From NCBI RefSeq assembly GCF_030704535.1, contig NC_081806.1, positions 5,603,001 to 5,667,000 of the forward strand: 64,000 nucleotides of DNA. Direction: 5' to 3'. The notes below the pieces were generated by a model. The model had not been told where the DNA came from, did no database searches, and saw only the letters and a program-made list of their open reading frames with translations. A program made the position numbers and the translations under genes. The stretch is from Vitis vinifera. Lineage: Eukaryota; Streptophyta; Magnoliopsida; Vitales; Vitaceae. Within the stretch, counting starts at the first letter, position 1; the number at the start of each line of letters is the position of its first letter. This document shows positions 1-13,600 of this stretch, piece by piece.

Positions 1-155
1 TCTTCGATTTCTTGGACACCTAGGGTTTCTCCTTTCTTCAGATGATATAAAACAACTGAGTTTCTGAAAGTGTGCCTGCTTTGATATCATTTTGTCTGTT
101 TGGTTTCTCATAAAATGTAGGAGAACAAAATAATTGGAATTTTGTTTTCGAGGTT

Positions 156-596
156 ATTTCTGATTTGACCTTCCTTTTCCTGTTTGGTTACTGAGAAAAT
201 ATTGGAAAAGATATGGAATCAAAGTGTTTGTGTCTCTGGTTATGTCTGCTTTGGTATTCTCTATCCTCTGTTCCTGAGGAAGTGTAGGAAAAGAAAAGGA
301 ACCAAAATTTAGTTTCTGGAATTGTATCCGATTTGATCTTCTTTTCTCCATTTTTTTCCTGAGTGAATTTTAATGCTATTTCCGATTTGAACTTCTTTTG
401 GCTGTTTGGTTGCTGAGAAAATATAGTAAAAGATATGGAATTAAAATGTCTGTGTTTGTGATTATGTCTGCTCTGGCATTCTCTCTCTGTCCCTGAGGGA
501 GTGAAAGAAAAGAAAAGGAGTCTAAATTTAGTTTCTGGAACTGTTATCTGTTTTAATCTTCTTTTCTCCATTTGGTTGCTGTGAGAATTTTAAGCT
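156..596. repeat. two-unit tandem repeat upstream of MSH4 exon 2
   Basis: Two diverged copies of a unit of about 220 bp lie head to tail (about 156-377 and 378-596). Each runs from a GATTTGA-CTTC-TTTT stretch through GTTTGGTT-CTGAGAAAATAT, AAAAGATATGGAAT, a TGTCTG-rich part and AGTTTCTGGAA. The unit also holds a weaker internal half-repeat of its own start. The open frames here on the minus strand repeat each other, so they are repeat artefacts and not genes. The position suggests intron 1 of MSH4, because the first coding exon is not seen in the window. Confidence 0.75.
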
Positions 597-812
597 ATTT
601 TGTGAGAAGAAATTTCTGATAATGATTTGCTAACTGGATTTATGGTTTAAATATTCATTGAGAAACTATGTGAAAATGAAAGCTATTGCGTGTGCGATGT
701 CTAGCAACACAATTAGAAGGCTTGCCTTACAATTGAAAGTTGAAACATAACCATAGTTTTAGCTGCTACTCTGGTGTGACAGCACAAATAACTTTTATGA
801 ATACATCATTTT

Positions 813-3470
813 TGTTAGAGATAACGGCAGCAGTTGAGTGAAGTTGTAGGAAGTCTCCTTGCTGGCATGTGGGAAGTATGCATGAGAAATGTGGCAGCAC
901 CTGAAGGCAGGAATCAAAATATTGGAAACTAACGAAATATTAGTGCCTGGATTTTACAGAAATTTCAGGAAATATCAGATGGAAATTGATCAAAATTTGT
1001 TGAAATGTTGGGAAAAAAAAACTCAAAAAATGCTAAAACAAATAATAATAAAAATATTGAAGTTGTTTTAAAAAAAAATATATATAAGATAAAATTTGTA
1101 ACTTTAGATAATAATATGCAATACATGAAAACACATTTATTACCAAAAATGCTACTATGGGTTTGAACCTGACTTCACTAGATTCAACAATAACCCTGCA
1201 TCTTCATTCCAGGATAATCCAAATGCAAACAACACTAACCAGATGAAAGCAATGGTGGCTACCCTAGATTTGCTCACTTACAACAGTTGGTTCCCAGATT
1301 TAGGAACAACGAACCATGTGACTCATGACCTCAACAATTCAAGCTCTGGATCTAGATGGGCAATGGAGCAGATTTGCCTATATCTCATATTGGTTCTTCT
1401 TTTGTTAGTGAGCCTAGTAGTTCAACACTTTTTACTCTTTCTAAGCTTCTCCATGCTCTAAAAATCACAACAATTTTGATTACTGTTAATCAATTTGCTA
1501 AGGACAATCATGTTTTTTTGAATTTCACCCAAATGTTTGCATTACGAAGGACCAAGCAAAGGGAAGCAAGCTACTCCAAGGGAGGCTACATGAAGGACTG
1601 TACAATTTCAATCTGTCCAAGTTCCACCCCTATTTCATCAGTCCAATCCAGTCAACCCACTTCAGTTTTGTCCAAGAAATCTGTGCAGTCTAGGTGTCCT
1701 TTAGTCTTATCTGTTGAATCAAACGTATCAGAGTATAGTTGTTCAAATTCAATGTCTTCTTTTAAGAGTCAGCCCAAGTTTAATGTGTCAGGTCTTAGAT
1801 CTTTTGCACAAGAAGCTTGGTCATCGAACTTCTTCAGTGGTTAAAAAAAGTTATATCAAGCTATCATGTTCCTTTTCCAATAAATGATGACAATACCTTT
1901 TGTTCTACTTTCCAAATGGGGAAGAGCCATGAACTCACTTTTCCTAATTCTAAAACTATTTATCATAAGCCTTTATATTTGATACATTCTGATTTTTGGG
2001 GACCAGCTTCATACCATGTTAGCTTTTTTGATGCCTGTTCACATTACACTTAGATTTACTTCTTAAAATGTAGATCAAAGGTGTGTCAAGCCTTTCTTCA
2101 TTTCAAAAGCTAAGTTGAACTTCTTCTGAACAAGAAAATCAAATTACTCCAATCTGATTGCGGAGCAGAGTACAGGTCATCGAACTTTTTTTCTAGCCAA
2201 TGGAATAACTCATAGAATCTCTTATCCACACCTCTGAATAAAATGGAATAACTGAATGAAAACATAGGCATATTGTAGGCCTCATCTTACTTGCTCAAGC
2301 ATCTTTACCATTAATTCTGAGATGATGCTTATTCCTCTGCAGTATACCTTATCATCAGGTTGCCAATACCAGTCCTTCATGGAAAGTCACCTTTGGAGTA
2401 GCTATTCCAAAATAAGCCTGATAAATCCTGCCTCAAGTTATTCAGTTGTTCCTGTAGGCCACACAATTCATGCAAATGCAGTTCAGGTCCATTCCATGTA
2501 CTTTCCTTGGATATGATAGTAAACATAAGGGATAGAAGTGCTTAGATCCTAGTGGAAGACTGTATATGTCTAGGCATGTCATCTTTGATAACAACACCTT
2601 TCCATATGAATCCAATAGGCCTTCAGAGTCACCTTTAGCATCATCACACTTATTACAAACTTCATCTCGTATACCTAGGTTTGCCATAGGTTTGCCACAA
2701 ACTCAATCTCTTGACCATATGTTGCAATTTTTGACACTAAATCACAATGCATCTCTGAACATACAAAACTAGAAGCCTCTTCTTGTAACAATCGATCTAG
2801 TTCACAAAATCATCCACCTATTCACCTTGAACAACCATCTCTAGAGCCAGACTCTATTAGTCAACCTGCTGCTGTTGCTGCACAGAACACTCATCCCTTG
2901 ATCACTAGATCCAAGGACGGAATCTATAAGCCCAAAATCTTCACTGCAACTAAGAGTTATACAAAACCAACTATAGTCAGTGAAGCATTACAGGATACCA
3001 ATTGGAAAGCTGCTATGAAGCAAGAATTTGATACTTTATTGAAAAATAAAACCTGGACTATGGTGCCATTACCTTTTTAATTTTCTAGCTATTGACAGAC
3101 ATTCCGACAAAGTCACTCTCCTTCACTTATTTTAATCGACTTCAGTACAAGCTAAGTGTGGTGTCATCCTCCACACTTAGGTTGAGGGGGGATGTTAGAG
3201 TCTTAGAGATAATAACAGCAGTTGAGTGAAATTGTAGAAAGTTCTCCTTGCTGGCATGTGGAGAAGATACATGAGATATGTGGCTGAACCTGAAAGTCGG
3301 GCTGAAACTTCCAAGAAACTGCCTCAGGGCTTCTTTTAGCATATATATGTTGTATTCTTTCTGTATAAAATTTATCTGACTCGAGTGATAACAATACATT
3401 CGGAAGATTCCCCAAATTCTTATCTTCTCTCTGTTCTTCAAATGTTTGGCAATTTGAGAACAGAAATTAT
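813..3470 (+). mobile_element. degenerate Ty1/Copia retrotransposon, internally deleted
   Basis: A left LTR remnant starts TGTTAGAG at 813 and a right LTR starts TGTTAGAG at 3193. The two match over about 95 bp (GCAGTTGAGTGAA, TCTCCTTGCTGGCATGTGG). A GAGGGGGGA polypurine tract at 3184-3192 directly precedes the right LTR, whose end is not clear (about 3466-3470). Coding remnants in order are: the protease region at 1285-1350, with the active-site triplet D-S/T-G changed to D-L-G; the integrase zinc-finger region at about 1800-2050, including a GHRTSS-like motif and QMGKSH, with one zinc cysteine lost; and the start of reverse transcriptase at 2895-3080 (ITRSKDGI, then NWKAAMKQEFD, KNKTWTMVP). 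The rest of RT and RNase H is deleted and stops interrupt all parts. It is dead and probably sits in MSH4 intron 1. Confidence 0.9.
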
Positions 3471-3881
3471 AGAGATCCACTGGTTGAGCTTGTTTGTATC
3501 TGTCAAGTGGCCTTTAAAGGACTGAAATGTTTTGACTATCATGACTCTACTGCTTCAGTTACCCCACCTAGTATGTCACTGGGATTCGATTTAACACTTG
3601 TTTCTTTTGGCTTGGTTTGGATGTTAATTAATAAGAGTTTTTAGGGCCAGTTAGGATGAATGTTGATATTAGAAGTTTATTTTATCATTCTCCAGTGGTA
3701 CTTGTGAATTTTTAATTTTTTTCTTTCATCAGTTACAGCTATTTATCCTTTTCTGAGATGAATTTTTAAAGATATTAGCATTTTCGAGGTCTTTATAATT
3801 CTATGATATAAAAGTTGGTTTTAATAGCCTTGAAATTCATAATGCCTAAGCCTAACTGATATCATCAACTCATCTTGACAG

Positions 3882-6800
3882 GTTGGAGTGGCTGCTTTTG
3901 ATTTAAGGTTGGCTTCACTGCATCTTTCTCAGTATATCGAAACCAGCAGCTCATATCAGAATACGAAGACATTGCTGCACTTTTACGATCCCATGGTGAT
4001 TATTGTTTCTCCAAATAAGCTAGCACCTGATGGCATGGTTGGAGTCTCAGAACTGGTGGATAGATTTTACTTTGCAGTCAAGAAGGTGATGTTCCTTATC
4101 ATTATATTTATATTATATGCTTGTGGTCCCACACACAGATGTATGTTTCTATATGATATTCATATTCCCAATGAATTGATATGATATGTTGGTTTATGCA
4201 GGTTGTAATGGCCAGGAGTTGCTTTGATGATACCAAGGTTGTGCTAGATACTTTCCATTTTCACAATTTTAATTCATTTATCTATTCTTCCTTTTTTTTT
4301 TCTTTTTTTGTTGATATTTATAGTTTTTTGCTCCTAATGACATTGTTGTTAATGTTCCAGGGAGCTGTGCTGATTAAAAACTTGGCAGCCAAGGAGCCAT
4401 CTGCACTTGGTTTGGATACTTACTACAAGCAGTATTATCTCTGTTTGGCTGCTGCTGCAGCTACTATTAAGTGGTATTTCCAAACTTGAACTTGCTAAAA
4501 TTTGGATGCAAAGAGAAGATTTTACTCTTAATCTTGTTTGTTTTAAAGTAGAAATATATTTACTTGTTCATTAGTTCTCATTGGATGACATCCAGTTGTT
4601 CCAATCTGTCATGCGTTCAAAGTTAGAAACCACTTGAAACTGCAGTTATTGTCTTAATTGCACTTCACTATTCAGTTGAAGGTGCACTAAATTTCTTTAA
4701 GAATCTGAAAATTTCAGACCACATAATGCACTTAAGTTCTTTACATTTTCTCTCTCCAAAATATAGGTTTCTTGAAATCCTTAATGCTAAAAAACCTTTC
4801 TAAGATTGGTTAATTTTCTTTCTCAAAAGGTCACTATGCTGGGAAGTTACTTCTTATTTGGTAAGGAAGGTAAATGTTTTCGTTAAAGTTAAAAAGACTT
4901 GAGTTAGTCATATGGGGAAAAATGCATTTACAAAGTATGTATTTCTCCATTTCTCTTATAATCTTTTTTTTTTTAATAGATAAAGAAGTATATATATATT
5001 AAAAAGAGGCGCCAAAAGAGTGACCCAAGGAGTACAAGACATATACACCCAACACCAAAAGGCTCAAACAAGAGAAGGATCTACAAAACAGGAAGGTCAA
5101 TAACACCACCACCCTCAACAAGAGCCTACCCAATCAAAGAAACTAACTAGAGTCAAAGAGCCATCTTTCACTCCTTATTCCATTATTATGATGAAATCCC
5201 TGTAAAATAGTGTCACTATGGATAAGAAAAAGCCATTTGGAGGCCTGGAATGAACATTTCATCCACTTGAAATCCCTGAAAGCTTTGATAGCACTGTCTT
5301 TTTTGTTTTTTAAATCTTACGTCTCATTCATTCTTTCTTTTTTTTCTTTTTTCTTTTTCTTTTAACCCCTTTGAGCTAGTCATAATAGACTAAGGTAATG
5401 AAGGCCAAACACTATGATTGGTGAATCTTTAGAACAAGGTAAAGTGCGGCTCTAGTGTATGGCTAATAGAAGATCACATAAAAAAGGATCTAACAAAATA
5501 GTGGTGTCATCTTCCCATGCTACTTAAGAGGGATTTGGATGCTTCTCTGTCTCTATATCAAGCTTATTAATAACTTCTTGTTAAGCTATGTTTGAACTAC
5601 TGCCTCCATCAATAATCATAATGCATAGTCTTGCTTGGTTAGAAACACAAGTTTGGAAGATGCTAGTACATTGTCAATTCTCTTATTCATTTGCCTTTGG
5701 TATGGTCACCAATGGTCTTGTTAAAGAATTGCAACTTCCAATTGTGGTTGCATAAATTGTGCTACTCCTTAAGTAGTATAAACCTTCAAGCTGAAAACTT
5801 TTGCTTTGAGAGGAAAACTGATGTAGGACAACCCTATGGGGTTTGAATACAATCAAACAAGGTGGGTTAGAGAGCATCACTCTTTTATGTAAAACTTAAG
5901 ATTTAAGGAGGAGAGTTATGAAAAAATGCTATCTCAGTGAGTCAAAGAAAATAACAGCAAGAAAGAGAAAAAAAAGATATAGAAAAAATGATAGGAAAAC
6001 TTTAGAGTCTCATTATAGCCTTCTAGGAATCTCACTGTTGGAAAGTGTAAGTTAAGCAAAAAAATTGGTATTATTTATCATGATTTTGTTTTACAACAAT
6101 TAGCCTTATTTATAGGCCTAAAAACTCAATTAAACTATAAATAAAAAAACCAACCTATATGCTAACTAATTAAAACCTTTAAATCTTTCCTAAAACTCCC
6201 ATGTGTTCCAAATAATGATATTAAATTGAACCTAGGAACTTTCTTTTAAAAATTACATGTTTAAAGATTTATGGGAACTTCTTGGAGTAGACTTTCTAGA
6301 TTCCAAAAAGATCCAAATAGGAACTTTCAATGAAAAAAGAAAAAAAACTCCTGGAAAAAGTTTAGAAATATAGGAAGTTTGTTTTTTCCAAGTAAAAAAC
6401 CTCAAATTCTAACTAAGACTCAAATAACCAACTATTTACAATGACTATAAAGAAACTAAAAATTGCAAAATTTTTCTCTTCTCCCTTTCCTTCCTTCTCT
6501 TGAATAGACCCTAGAGACCCATTGCCATCAGGATGTTTCCTGAATTTACGGTTTCTTAAAGAAAGAGCAAGCAAGGAATAAAGAGGAGAAATGAATGCCC
6601 AAGATCTGCACCCTGAATCCTCTCCTGAATGCTATACATGATATTGCTCTCTGAATGGGTAAACTGCACATTTGTTCTGATGCTTTAAAGTATTAGAGCA
6701 AGATCATGACATGCTTGACTTTCTGTGTATAGTTTGTTTGAGCTCTCACTGTCTGGCATACACTTTGTTGATCATCTGAAGTTTGTTTGGAAGATTCTAT

Positions 6801-9800
6801 ATTCCAATTTTGTTTTCCTTGATTTAATTTCTTACTTTTGAAACTCAAGTTTCAATGGCATCATGCACAGGACAGAAGCAGAGAAAGGGGTCATTATTAC
6901 AAACCACTCACTTTTGGTATGTGTTTTATAATGCGTGTTCCCCACCATATGCAAAAGGGAAAATCAATGGTTGCTCTGTCACTATATCTCTTCCCACAAG
7001 GGATACAAGATCAACTATCAGAAATTATAGGCTATCTCTAGGCAGAGAGAAGGCCGTAAGGCATATAACTCTGTTTACACGTTCTCACATACATATTGCC
7101 ATTTAGTATTTCGTATTTTCATATCTGTAAATCATGTTCCTTGGCATTCATGTTCTTTAGAAATGGGATTTTTTTCCTTTTTCTCTATCCATCTTGGATA
7201 CTTTGTCTTTTTCAAAAAGTTTCTTCTTCTTTAAATTGACTAAGTAAGCTTCTTCACTTTGGGTGTTTTCCTGCATGGGTGTTCAATGTGGCTCTTGAGC
7301 TTGTTAAATAATCGAAGTAGTTATTATTTCCATTACATGGAGTTTCTTCTTATGATTCCCATGAGTGCAGCATTGCTTTTTTTTTCCCTAAAGATGTAAA
7401 ACTTCAGTATGCTATTCTTGAGTATTTGTCATCATGTGATAAATTAATGATGGTTTTGTAGAAATTGTGCTTATAGGTGAGGTGCCCAAATGCATAATCT
7501 CCATGTTTCTTTTACAGACCTTTGTCAGTTTGTACAGTGACTCACCCTCTTTTATGTATTCTAACTTTCCCAGGTTACTTTTAATGGATCATTTGACCAC
7601 ATGAATATTGATGCTACTAGGTATCCTTCCTTGATGTCTTGTTGAACTATTTTTTTCAGATTGTATTTAGTAGCCAATCTACATTTACTTAGATTCAATA
7701 ATATCAGATTTTAATAATTATAGGATATATTTGATGAAGTGGACTGTTAGAAATGGTATAAAAAATGAAAATCACTTTTTGATGCTTCTATATGTTTTCA
7801 ATTCTTTGGTAATGAAAATTTTACATTTCCAATTTGATGGGCAGTGTCCAAAATTTAGAAATTATCGAGCCACTGCATTCATCTCTTTGGGGCACAAGCA
7901 ATAAAAAGAGAAGTCTTTTCCACATGCTTAAGACAACAAAAACTACTGGAGGGTATGTGAAAAATTATATTGGTTGATTGATGCAACGCTTTACTACTGC
8001 ATTTTCTTTTTCTCTTCCTTTTTTTTTTTTTTTACTGTTTGCTTTGGGTATTTTCCTTTCCTTAGTTCTTTACAGATTTATTATTGAAATTGAAAATTGT
8101 CAAGTGAGTAGTTTCTGGATTTCAAGTTGAAAATTTTTTGCAACAACAATCTTACTATGACATTATATTGGATTTTTTCTTTAGGACTCGACTTCTCCGA
8201 GCCAATCTTTTGCAGCCTTTAAAGGACATTGAAACTATCAATGCTCGTCTTGATTGCCTGGTTAGCATCAACTATTGTTTTATCAAATGCCTTTGTTGTT
8301 GAAGTTATGTTAAAATTTTATACATTGAAAACATCTCTAGTCCAATAATTTATTATGTGCTTTAGGGCTTTAGCCCAAGCTAGTTGGCATAATATATATA
8401 GTTGGCCCACTACTTAACAACTTTAGCATTTAGGTCAATTGGTCACTTAACATGATATTGGAGCATTGGTCATCGGGAGGTCATGAGTTTGAACCTCACT
8501 ACATGTTTGTTTTCACCAATTTATTAAGTGCATGTGTAAGTCCAGAGAAGGCTGCAATGAGGCGGGCTGTTAGGGCTTTAGCCCAAGTAAGTTGTCATGA
8601 TATACATAGTTGATCCATTACCTAACAACTTAAGTTTTTAGGTCAATTTGTAGCCTAACAATGTACTTCTTATTCCATTCTTAGTATTTTTTTTGTCACA
8701 TGTCCACTGGTGGGGGATATATCTGTTTTCACATTATAGGTTATCATACTTTTTGAGTTTCCTAGATGCTAATTACAATGAATCATTGTGCTCTTAGGAT
8801 TAGATCTGAAAATTAAAGGAACATGTTTTTCCTTTTTAATTTTTGTTGTCTTGGTATTTATCGTGATGAACACATGTTTGAGATTTTTTCATCCCCAACC
8901 AAGTGAGATTTGTTAAAACCATTAGAAGATATACATCAAGAGTTCCTATAGGGATTCTACAGGAACAATTTGTTGGACCAACTGACTAAAGTAGGATCAA
9001 CAGTGAACTAAACCACTACTAGGGGATATTTTTTGAGAAATTTTGAACAAGAGCTGTATATAAAATAAATGGAATAATAGAAATTTAAGCTTCTCAACAA
9101 ATCAAGGCATGAATTTTTAATCTAATGCAGAATTCTGATATCTCCCCTTTTCAAAGTACATTCTCAATGTTACAACTTAGTGCCCAGTTACATTTAACAG
9201 TAAAGGCTTTCTGGTCAGCAGCAATTGTCACAGGTTAAATGTTTAACTGCTCCACATACACTCTGATAAACTAGTGAAAAAAGTACTTGGGGAACTTGAA
9301 GATTGAAACTTGAAAGCTGTAAACCTCAGAAAAAAATTGAGGGATCAAGGTATTTGCAAGTAAGAAGTAAAGTGGCTCAAGTGGTTGTATAAAGAAAAAT
9401 TCACATCCATCTGAACAGGTTTTGAAAATCGACTTTTGCATTTTGAATTTATAGAGAAGCACGTAACTATGGTCCCATTGTAAACTTATTACTTCATCAA
9501 TTTTTTGGTACTTATTATCACCTAATGCTCAAGGATACGTTCATACAGTTGGATCATCATGTCTATATTTGGAGAGTTGCCCCATGGTTGTGTTACCAAT
9601 TTCAAAGTGGGACTTGTGTCCATTTCTGAAGGGAAAGTCATTATTGTGCTATAATGCCCTAGGTTTGAACTTCAGTTGATTTGCTAGTATAAATTTCCAA
9701 ATTTGCAGAAAAGCACATAGCTATGATCAATGAAACAATTTTTCAGGCTCTGGCTTATTCTTCAAATTATGTGAACAAATTTTTCATTCTATTTACATGA

Positions 9801-10627
9801 AATATCGTGTCATCTGAAAATATTCGTTTACTGCTTCTAGTGTCTGCTTAAATACTTCTTGAATGGATTTCATAAAGGTCAGCTAGGTCCTATTTCTTTT
9901 GGATATACAACTGTGCTGTTCCAAATGATAAATGTGTCCATAATGAAACTCCGTATTGTTTCATTCCAGGATGAACTGATGAGCAATGAGCAACTGTTCT
10001 TTGGACTCTCTCAGGTTCTTCGTAAGTTTCCAAAAGAAACTGGTGAGCATAAAGAGAATAAAGAAAACAAAGAATAAGTTTTATTTTGTAGTCTGTATCT
10101 TGTAGTTCTGTACAGGTTAATGCATCTGTTGGTGATATTTGGAAAGCAGAACTCATGCATGCTTGCTTTCAGATAGGGTACTTTGTCATTTCTGCTTCAA
10201 GCCGAAGAAGGTTACAAAAGAAGTCTTGGGTGTTGAATATGCTAGAAAGAACCAAATGTTGATATCAAGCATTATTCTTCTTAAAACTGCCTTAGATGCC
10301 TTGCCTTTACTCTCAAAGGTAAGTTCTTTTGCTTCATATGTTCCATGTCATTTTCATGGACTGGAACATGGTTTGGAGTAATAGTGGTTTTAAAGCATTT
10401 CAGGTGCTTAAGGATGCAAAAAGTTTTCTTCTTGCAAATGTTTACAAGTCTGTGTGTGCAAATGAAACATATGCTTCCATTAGAAAGAGGTATGGTTGTT
10501 AACAAATTTGCTTCTTCTGATTTATATGCATATATCTGAATAATGCCTACTCACATGCCCATAGATATTTAAGATAGAGACATTTTAAATGGCTGAACTG
10601 ACATCTGTACTAATATACAAGTGAAAG

Positions 10628-10661
<34 letters not shown>

Positions 10662-13600
10662 TGAATTTCAGATCCTCTTTGCATGAGAGAGAGTCAAAAT
10701 ACAAATTCTACTAGGGAAACTTAGGGGGAAGAAATTTAAGTAGCATGAAAATAACAAGGTTAAAATAGGAAAAATTGTTGGAACTAACTCAGTTTTAAAC
10801 TTAGAATTTCTCTAGGTAGCTGTAAAGGATGGAATCTGGTATCCTTTATAAAAATTTTATTAACAGGGGAAAAGAACCATAAACATGCGACACAAGAGAA
10901 AGAAGAAAGGAAATGAGAAAAAAAAAAGGGGAAGAAAAGGAAGTTAGCAAGCAAACTGAGTTACAGCTTGAGGCAATCTAAACAGTCCAAAAAGATGTCC
11001 TTTTCACCAATATCAACTCTGTCCTATATATTGAGACTTATGAGCAATTTCAACTCCTCTATTGGCAATACTTAATCTTAAAGACACAAAACAATGCATG
11101 CAGAAGATATCATCATCTAACTCTCCTATTGAAAAGGGAGATACACCAACTCGGTAGTAACTTAGTCATCAACCGAGACCACACCATGGAATACCCAAGA
11201 GGGAGAAGACAAAAACCCAAATGTCCAAAGCCAATGGCATAATTTGGGAAAATATAATTGACCAACTATTTGTCCATTTCACAAAAGAATGAATTTATTT
11301 GATTCTCATTAATGAAATGATTCACCATTAGGTACTTATCCAAAGTGACCATCCAAAAGCAATCCCATCTCAGACTGGGCACATGGTATCACCCTTCACA
11401 CTAGAAACTTACACTCCCTTTGAAGAACCAGGAAGACAGAAAAGGATCTCAGGAAAAAGCAACTGTAAATAGTTTGCACCAGCCCATCTATCATCTAGGT
11501 TCCTATGGATTTGACTGGCTGCACAGAGCTTGTCAGAGGAGAACAGACTGTATTTCCTAAATATTAGAAATTTTAACAAAAGCTGGTGTTCAAATGCCTG
11601 GGCTCCTCCTTCCACATGACATTCTCTCTAGCCAAGCTTTAAATGTTTGAAAGCAATCCCAGATAGATCCAGAATTCCTCTGGAAGGGGGGGTTAATTAA
11701 TGGAAGAAGTCCCATCAAAACTCTTCCTTGAAATCAAATTTCCTTCACAAACTTAGTGAAGTTGTTCATGATCTCTTTCCACAATCAGCCGTCACTACCA
11801 CTTCACACCTTACTTGACCACCAAACTCTCCTTCCCCTCCCTTTTTGCAATACAAAACTCCCAACTCACATTTTTCTTCCATGATGCTTGCCACTCATTT
11901 GCAAAGTGCCATAGTCACTTCCCAAAGTGAGCTTGCTTCAGTATCATTTGGTCTTATCCCCAATCCTTAACAGGTTTGTCATATGAGTTTAAATTAGACC
12001 GATAGGTTGGATTTCTGTACCTGGCTGTGATTCAGCCAAGTTTAATGGTCGGTCCCCTCCTGCCACCAACTGGCTCCTCAAAAGTTTCACATTAATTCTG
12101 AGGGTTGACATTAGCTCATTTAAAATAACATAAACCTTGAGGATAATACTTTAGTGCATAAGCTGACTCCAAATAGTTGGTATAAATCTTACTGGTTTGG
12201 GTTCATGGCAGAAACAGAATATAAAATTGAATTTTCAAAACCCAAGTAATATGATTTATTGTCCTTCTAAATTCATGTAGAAGCACAACTGTGCATACAT
12301 GTAAGCAAAATGATGATTCATTCAGTGAAAGAACCAAGAACACAGGTTATATAATAAGCATCATTTTTTATTTAATTTAAGTTTGGAGGAAGAAATATGT
12401 GATCTATTCATTCTTCATATTTCATTTAATTACAAAAAATGGTATTAGGCCATCATTTTGATGGATATACAATGGGAAGGAATCATATTTAATGTGAAGG
12501 TTGAAATATTATGATATTTGACATTCATTCTGGAGTGTTGGGTGGTTATAGTTTGGGAAATGTGAAAAACTATCTGGTTGTTATATATGCTTTGAGAACT
12601 TGAGTTTTCATTAATTTGATATCACATTCATACCAAAGCAAATTGACTTTGATAATTATGAGTTGCTCTTCCTATTTCTGACAAAACTATGTTTATTTTT
12701 TAGAATTGGGGAGGTGATTGATGAAGATGTGCTTCATGCACGGGTTCCTTTTGTAGCCCGTACACAGCAGTGTTTTGCTGTCAAGGCTGGTATAGATGGA
12801 CTTTTGGACATTGCAAGGCGATCATTTTGTGATACCAGTGAAGGTTTTTCTGCTACGTATCCATTTTTTTTTCTATTAATTTCTCTTGGGTTGTGATATC
12901 ATGTCTAAATTTTAATTCATAATAAATTGACAGCCATACATAACCTTGCAAACAAGTATCGTGAAGACTTCAAGCTGCCAAATTTGAAACTCCCATTCAA
13001 CAATAGGCAAGGATTTTATTTTAGCATACCACAGAAGGACATTCAGGGAAAGCTTCCCAGCAAGTTCATTCAGGTTCTGGCTAAGAAATTCTTTCTGCTA
13101 ATTTTAGCTTATGAACATCTCTTCATATTCTTTGTGATTTTGTTTATGCCTGTGAGACAAAATCAGGTCTTGAGACATGGGAACAATATACACTGCTCAA
13201 CTCTGGAACTTGCTTCTGTGAGTAAGATAACCATTTGATTAGTGTTTTCAGTTCTGGTTCATGGTTTGATGTGAAATTTACATATTTTATCAACATAAGA
13301 GGTGGTGGTTGTGCTAATCTTCCAGCCCAGTTCCATCAATTAAATTGGAATTATTTCTGCATTGCCTTTACTCTTTGTAGAATGTGTGAAGTCAATCTAA
13401 GCAAACCTAGGTATACATCCAAGAGGGGTGGGTGAACTGGGTGTCAGTCAATTTTTAGCCTTTTTGAAAATTTCTCAACTTAGATCAATGCAAATGCAAA
13501 CAAGAAAGTAAATGTCACCAAGAAATAAAAATTGCTATAAAGTAATGAGAGTTGAGGGAGGGAAAATGAAAACATGATGATTTTATTGGGTTCAGAAAAC

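Noticed and set aside
154..571. overlapping minus-strand frames of 65 and 127 codons
   Set aside because: Their translations repeat each other because they lie in the tandem repeat at 156-596; no start context or domain.
6838..7106. frames of 67 and 83 codons in MSH4
   Set aside because: They read through the short MSH4 exon 6871-6916 in the wrong frame; the right frame gives TEAEKGVIITNHSLL.
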